10,342 bases of DNA from NCBI GenBank assembly GCA_018725275.1, contig QLUC01000059.1, forward strand, positions 1-10,342, given 5' to 3'. Source of the stretch: Bacillota bacterium (GTDB taxonomy: Bacteria > Bacillota > UBA994). Positions 7,835 through 10,342 of this stretch are shown piece after piece (the first letter of the stretch is position 1; each line of letters begins with the position of its first letter). The translations under genes and the position numbers were made by a program. The notes beneath the pieces were generated by a model. That model saw only the letters and a list, made by a program, of their open reading frames with translations. It was not told the origin of the DNA and did not search any database.

Positions 7835-8766
7835 GCCCTTTTCCCCCCTTCCAGCAGGGCTTTGTTGATGATGTCGCGAGAATGTATGGCCGCCCCTCGG
7901 GCCGCATCTTGGTAAGAACCCCCTTGTTTAGCAAAGGCAAAGATTATGTCGCGGGAGGAGTTGACCACTGCGCCAAGGCCATCCGCATTGAATGAGGCCA
8001 CTACGTCGGCGGGGCCGGCACCTTGCGCCCCAAACCCGGGGACCAGGAAGTAGGCATGCGGCATGATTTTGCGCAGTGCGGCCGCTTCGCGGGGATAGGT
8101 AGCCCCCACTACCGCCCCCACCGCCGAATAGCCATCGCTGTCACGGGACGCGAGCCCCCACCGGTGGCAATGTTCACCTACGATTTCGTAAACTTTTTTA
8201 TCTACTACCGCGAGATTCTGTATTTCACTGCCGGATGGGTTGCTGGTCTTAACCAGCACAAAAACTCCGGTGCCCGATAATTGCGCGCTCTCCACTAGGG
8301 GAGTAATACTATCGCTCCCCAGGTAGGGGTTGACCGTCAGCGCGTCTGCCGGAAAAGCAGCTAGCCTAGTGCCGCCAACCTGTGTTGTTCCCAGGTAGGC
8401 ATCGGCATAACCAACCATTGATGAGCCTATGTCGTTGCGCTTGCCATCGATGATGACCAAGAGGGAGTGCTGTTTGGCATAGCTGATTGTTTGGGATAGA
8501 GCGCTCATGCCGGGGGCCCCCAAGCATTCATAGAAAGCCAGCTGCGGCTTTACCGCAACCACCACATCGGACAAAACCTCAATCAGGCCCTTGTTAAATT
8601 CGAGGATGCACTCCGCCGCAGCCTCGAAGGTCTCACCCCCTTGATGGAACCAGCGAGAACATAAATCCGGCGGTAAATTAGCGATATTAGGGTCTAGACC
8701 GGTTACCAGGACACTCTGCTTGGCGAGAATGGCCTTAGTCAAGCGGCGGGAGAAAGGTTCATTCAT
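7828..8766 (-). CDS. pyrF: Orotidine 5'-phosphate decarboxylase, subfamily 2
   Basis: PyrF decarboxylates OMP to UMP, the last step of the pathway. From ATG 8766 it has 312 residues, longer than the roughly 240 of the B. subtilis type. VTGLDPNIANLPP near the N-terminus and the overall length match the second OMPDC subfamily (TIGR02127 type, seen in Clostridium, Thermus and Mycobacterium, from memory). The catalytic network is in IIDGKRNDIGSS, with Asp107, Lys109 and Asp112; VKPQLAFYE (72-80), TVNPYLGSDS, VPGFGAQG and VNSSRDI complete the barrel motifs. The start is ambiguous. ATG 8766 overlaps the pyrC stop within ATGAATGA, which suits coupling; ATG 8778 would add MVLS but sits directly against its only GAGGG. 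I prefer 8766. Confidence 0.94.
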   Translation of the reverse strand: MNEPFSRRLTKAILAKQSVLVTGLDPNIANLPPDLCSRWFHQGGETFEAAAECILEFNKGLIEVLSDVVVAVKPQLAFYECLGAPGMSALSQTISYAKQHSLLVIIDGKRNDIGSSMVGYADAYLGTTQVGGTRLAAFPADALTVNPYLGSDSITPLVESAQLSGTGVFVLVKTSNPSGSEIQNLAVVDKKVYEIVGEHCHRWGLASRDSDGYSAVGAVVGATYPREAAALRKIMPHAYFLVPGFGAQGAGPADVVASFNADGLGAVVNSSRDIIFAFAKQGGSYQDAARGAAIHSRDIINKALLEGGKRAW

Positions 8767-10045
8767 AGACAACACCATCCCTCATCACTATTTTGCCATT
8801 AACCATGGTCATAACCGGCCATCCCCAGAGGGTGAGGCCGGCGAAGGGCGTGTTCTGCCCTAGGGAATAAAAATTGCCCGGTGTAACGGTCTTCACACCA
8901 TGAAGGTCCACTAAAGTCAAATCGGCCAACCCCCCCGGCACAATTTCGCCCCGCGGCAAGTTGAGGATGCCGGCGGGGTTACTTGACATCAGCTGTACCA
9001 GCTCAGGCAGAGCAAGAACGCCCGTGTTGACGAGATGCGTGATGAGCAAGGGCAGAGCGGTCTCTAACCCAACTATACCAAAGGGAGCATCCTGGTAAGG
9101 AAGCGCCTTTTCGGCGGCGTGGTGCGGAGCATGGTCGGTGGCAATGCAATCGATGACCTTATCTTTGAGGGCTAGCCGTAGCGCATGGACGTCTTGGGCC
9201 GTGCGTAGGGGAGGGTTCATCTTGCTATTGGTGTCGGTGGGGGTGACAAACTCGTCGGTCAAGAGGAGATGGTGGGGGGTAACTTCGCAGGTGACAGGTA
9301 TGCCGCTTGCTTTAGCCTCTCTGATCATTTGGATGCTTAGGGCGGTGCTCACATGAGCAATGTGGAGTCTGCCGCCGGTTTCCTTAGCGAGCTCGAGGTC
9401 TCTGGCCACCATGCTTTCCTCAGCGGCGGCAGGTATCCCCTTGAAGGACAGCAGTGCTGAACGCTCCCCCTCATGCATCACCCCCTGTGCCGAAAGTCTT
9501 TTATCCTCACAATGGGCAATGACCGGCAGGTGGTGAATGCGGCTTTGTTGCAACGCCTCTCTAAAGACGAAAGCCTCGCTGACCGGTTCACCATCGTCCG
9601 AAAAAGCCACCGCCCCTGCCGCCATCAGATCCAGAACAGGTGTTAGCTCCTGCCCTCGTTGCCCCTTGGTGATTGTGGCAATAGGGTAGCAGCGCACGGG
9701 GGCGTGGCTTGCTTTGTTCGCGAAGTAGCGGAGAATTTCGGCATTGTCGAGTGGAGGCCAGGTGTTGGGCATGGCACAGACGGCTGTATACCCTCCGGCT
9801 GCGGCGGCGCGTCCGCCACTCTGAATGGTTTCTTTGTGTTCTCGCCCCGGTTCGCGCAGATGCACATGGATATCTACAAGGCCCGGAATCAGCACCTTGT
9901 CGCGCGCGTCGATGCAGTTATTGCCAACAAAAGGCAAGTTGTAGCCGATGGCCACAATGCGCTCGCCGGAGACCAGCACATCAGCGTGGATATCGACATT
10001 GTTGGCGGGGTCAAGCAACCTTGCGCCGGTGATTAGCGTGTCCAT
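8759..10045 (-). CDS. pyrC: Dihydroorotase, type I (zinc amidohydrolase)
   Basis: PyrC cyclises carbamoyl-aspartate to dihydroorotate. From ATG 10045 the protein has 428 residues, the usual size of Gram-positive type I dihydroorotases. Metal ligands fall at the expected places: His60 and His62 (DIHVHLREPG), Asp151 (FSDDG), His178 (IAHCED), His231 (IAHVST) and Asp304 (ATDHAPH). CAMPNT, CEVTPHHLLL and NSKMNPPLR are also family hallmarks. The start is supported by AGGGAGGGG ten bases upstream. The frame stays open to a GTG at 10192, but that codon lies inside the -10 element, and the extra 49 codons would run through the PyrR site and terminator, so it is rejected. This is the first gene of the operon and is controlled by the leader described separately. 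It overlaps pyrF by 8 nt. Confidence 0.97.
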   Translation of the reverse strand: MDTLITGARLLDPANNVDIHADVLVSGERIVAIGYNLPFVGNNCIDARDKVLIPGLVDIHVHLREPGREHKETIQSGGRAAAAGGYTAVCAMPNTWPPLDNAEILRYFANKASHAPVRCYPIATITKGQRGQELTPVLDLMAAGAVAFSDDGEPVSEAFVFREALQQSRIHHLPVIAHCEDKRLSAQGVMHEGERSALLSFKGIPAAAEESMVARDLELAKETGGRLHIAHVSTALSIQMIREAKASGIPVTCEVTPHHLLLTDEFVTPTDTNSKMNPPLRTAQDVHALRLALKDKVIDCIATDHAPHHAAEKALPYQDAPFGIVGLETALPLLITHLVNTGVLALPELVQLMSSNPAGILNLPRGEIVPGGLADLTLVDLHGVKTVTPGNFYSLGQNTPFAGLTLWGWPVMTMVNGKIVMRDGVVYE

Positions 10046-10055
10046 TCGTTTCGTA

Positions 10056-10064
10056 CCCCTCCCT
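10056..10064 (-). promoter_or_regulatory. pyrC ribosome-binding site
   Basis: AGGGAGGGG on the minus strand lies ten bases before ATG 10045 and sixteen bases beyond the attenuator's U-tract. It is reached only by transcripts that read through the terminator. It decides the pyrC start against the longer open frame. Confidence 0.75.
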
Positions 10065-10079
10065 CTGCTAGTAATGCCC

Positions 10080-10115
10080 AACAAAAATAGCTTTCTCGCC
10101 GCAGCAAGAAAGCTA
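10080..10115 (-). terminator. Intrinsic terminator of the pyr attenuator
   Basis: On the minus strand TAGCTTTCT pairs with AGAAAGCTA, and the inner TGC/GCG adds three more pairs (one of them U-G), leaving a TGCG loop. The 12-bp stem is followed at once by TTTTTGTT, a classic rho-independent terminator. It sits between the promoter and the pyrC ribosome-binding site, where it would stop transcription before any pyr gene. Confidence 0.9.
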
Positions 10116-10156
10116 AGGTAGCCCAATAAGAATGGTGGGCGACGTCCTTTCCTGCC
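10103..10156 (-). promoter_or_regulatory. Antiterminator hairpin of the pyr leader
   Basis: GGCAGGAAAG (minus strand, 10156-10147) can form ten consecutive pairs, two of them G-U, with CTTTCTTGCT (10112-10103). The first strand is the 3' arm of the PyrR stem-loop and the second is the 5' arm of the terminator, so the three structures exclude one another. A small GCCCA/TGGGC hairpin (10121-10140) sits in its loop. Confidence 0.75.
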
Positions 10157-10177
10157 TCTCAGGGCACAATTAAAGGA
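10145..10177 (-). promoter_or_regulatory. PyrR-binding stem-loop (anti-antiterminator)
   Basis: The minus strand has a lower stem TCCTTT/AAAGGA, an asymmetric internal bulge and an upper stem TGCC/GGCA closing a CTGAGA loop. This matches the conserved PyrR site of Bacillus-type pyr leaders as I remember it (a purine-rich hairpin with a CNGNGAGG-containing loop). UMP-bound PyrR would stabilise this hairpin, block the antiterminator and allow termination when pyrimidines are plentiful. It begins about seven bases after the predicted start of transcription. pyrR itself is not in the window. Confidence 0.85.
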
Positions 10178-10190
10178 ACTATTCGAGAAC

Positions 10191-10219
10191 ACACTACTTC
10201 AAGGCGGGAGAGTTGTCAA
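10191..10219 (-). promoter_or_regulatory. Sigma-A-type promoter of the pyr operon
   Basis: On the minus strand a perfect TTGACA (10219-10214) is followed after 17 bases by TAGTGT (10196-10191), a weak -10 with three consensus bases. Transcription would start near 10184, just ahead of the PyrR site, giving a leader of about 139 nt. The weak -10 is the main doubt; its position relative to the leader structures supports it. Confidence 0.65.
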
Positions 10220-10234
10220 CTAGTTTCTAAAACA

Positions 10235-10289
10235 ATTCCTGACCGACCACAGGAACCGTCCCTGTGGTCAGGAATCGTTCCTGTGGTCA
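10235..10289. repeat. Imperfect palindromic repeat upstream of the pyr promoter (REP-like)
   Basis: On the plus strand 10235-10253 (ATTCCTGACC, GACC, ACAGG) pairs with 10261-10275 (CCTGTGGTCAGGAAT), 15 bp with a duplicated GACC as a 4-nt bulge and AACCGTC as loop. A further partial copy, GTTCCTGTGGTCA, follows at 10277-10289. Read on the minus strand it contains GGGACGGTTCCTGTGGTC, which resembles short repeats I recall as abundant between genes of clostridial Firmicutes and linked to REP-associated tyrosine transposases. No T-tract follows either arm, so it does not look like a terminator. Confidence 0.6.
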
Positions 10290-10342
10290 CGGCGACAATC
10301 CTGCGGTTGGGTTATTGACATTTAGATTCTCTCGGTGTAGTC

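Noticed and set aside
10235..10289. The palindrome upstream of the pyr promoter as a CRISPR fragment.
   Set aside because: The copies are inverted and imperfect, with no regular spacers.
10315..10342. A plus-strand TTGACA at 10315-10320 that could be the -35 box of a divergent promoter.
   Set aside because: The matching -10 would start at 10338 (TAGTC) and run off the window, so it cannot be judged.
10322..10342. A minus-strand in-frame TAA at 10324-10322 after DYTERI, possibly the end of an upstream gene.
   Set aside because: Six codons are too few to recognise anything, and the other two minus-strand frames also end in stops within the leader.

Overview
The window looks like a piece of a Firmicutes (Bacillota) chromosome, most likely from a clostridial or peptococcal lineage; I cannot name a genus. 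The reasons are a PyrR-type attenuator ahead of the pyrimidine genes, a class 1B dihydroorotate dehydrogenase with its PyrK electron-transfer partner, purine-rich Shine-Dalgarno sites with GTG/TTG starts, and a palindromic repeat of a kind I associate with this phylum. The DNA is moderately GC-rich and almost entirely coding.

Left half, plus strand: a fold-type II PLP enzyme resembling threonine synthase, cut by the left edge (1-1224); a dihydropyrimidinase/hydantoinase-family amidohydrolase whose reading frame is broken by a one-base loss near 1359-1361 (1245-2620); a winged-helix DNA glycosylase of the YcaQ/AlkX family (about 2748-3922); and a beta-CASP metallo-beta-lactamase-fold nuclease (3916-5520). 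The first two genes are 20 nt apart and the last two overlap, so they look like two co-transcribed pairs. Two single-base losses, both beside homopolymers (a G run at 1359 and an A run at 2751), suggest either sequencing error or real damage in this arm.

Right half, minus strand: a compact de novo pyrimidine operon read right to left, pyrC-pyrF-pyrK-pyrD-pyrE. The first four genes overlap head to tail and pyrE follows pyrD after 24 nt. Together they cover carbamoyl-aspartate to UMP: PyrC closes the ring, PyrD and PyrK oxidise dihydroorotate with NAD+ as likely acceptor, PyrE adds the phosphoribosyl group and PyrF decarboxylates OMP. Carbamoyl-phosphate synthase, pyrB and pyrR are not in the window. 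The operon meets the plus-strand nuclease gene tail to tail, with the two stop codons sharing a TTAA and no recognisable terminator between them.

The pyrC leader (about 10046-10219) is the best regulatory feature. It has a promoter with a perfect TTGACA, a PyrR-binding stem-loop starting a few bases after the predicted start of transcription, an antiterminator that pairs with the terminator's 5' arm, and a strong intrinsic terminator before the pyrC ribosome-binding site. Upstream of the promoter lies an imperfect palindromic repeat (10235-10289). I found no CRISPR array, tRNA, rRNA, prophage or transposase gene. The most unusual protein observation is that the hydantoinase-like enzyme has glycine where its family carries the metal-bridging carbamylated lysine.
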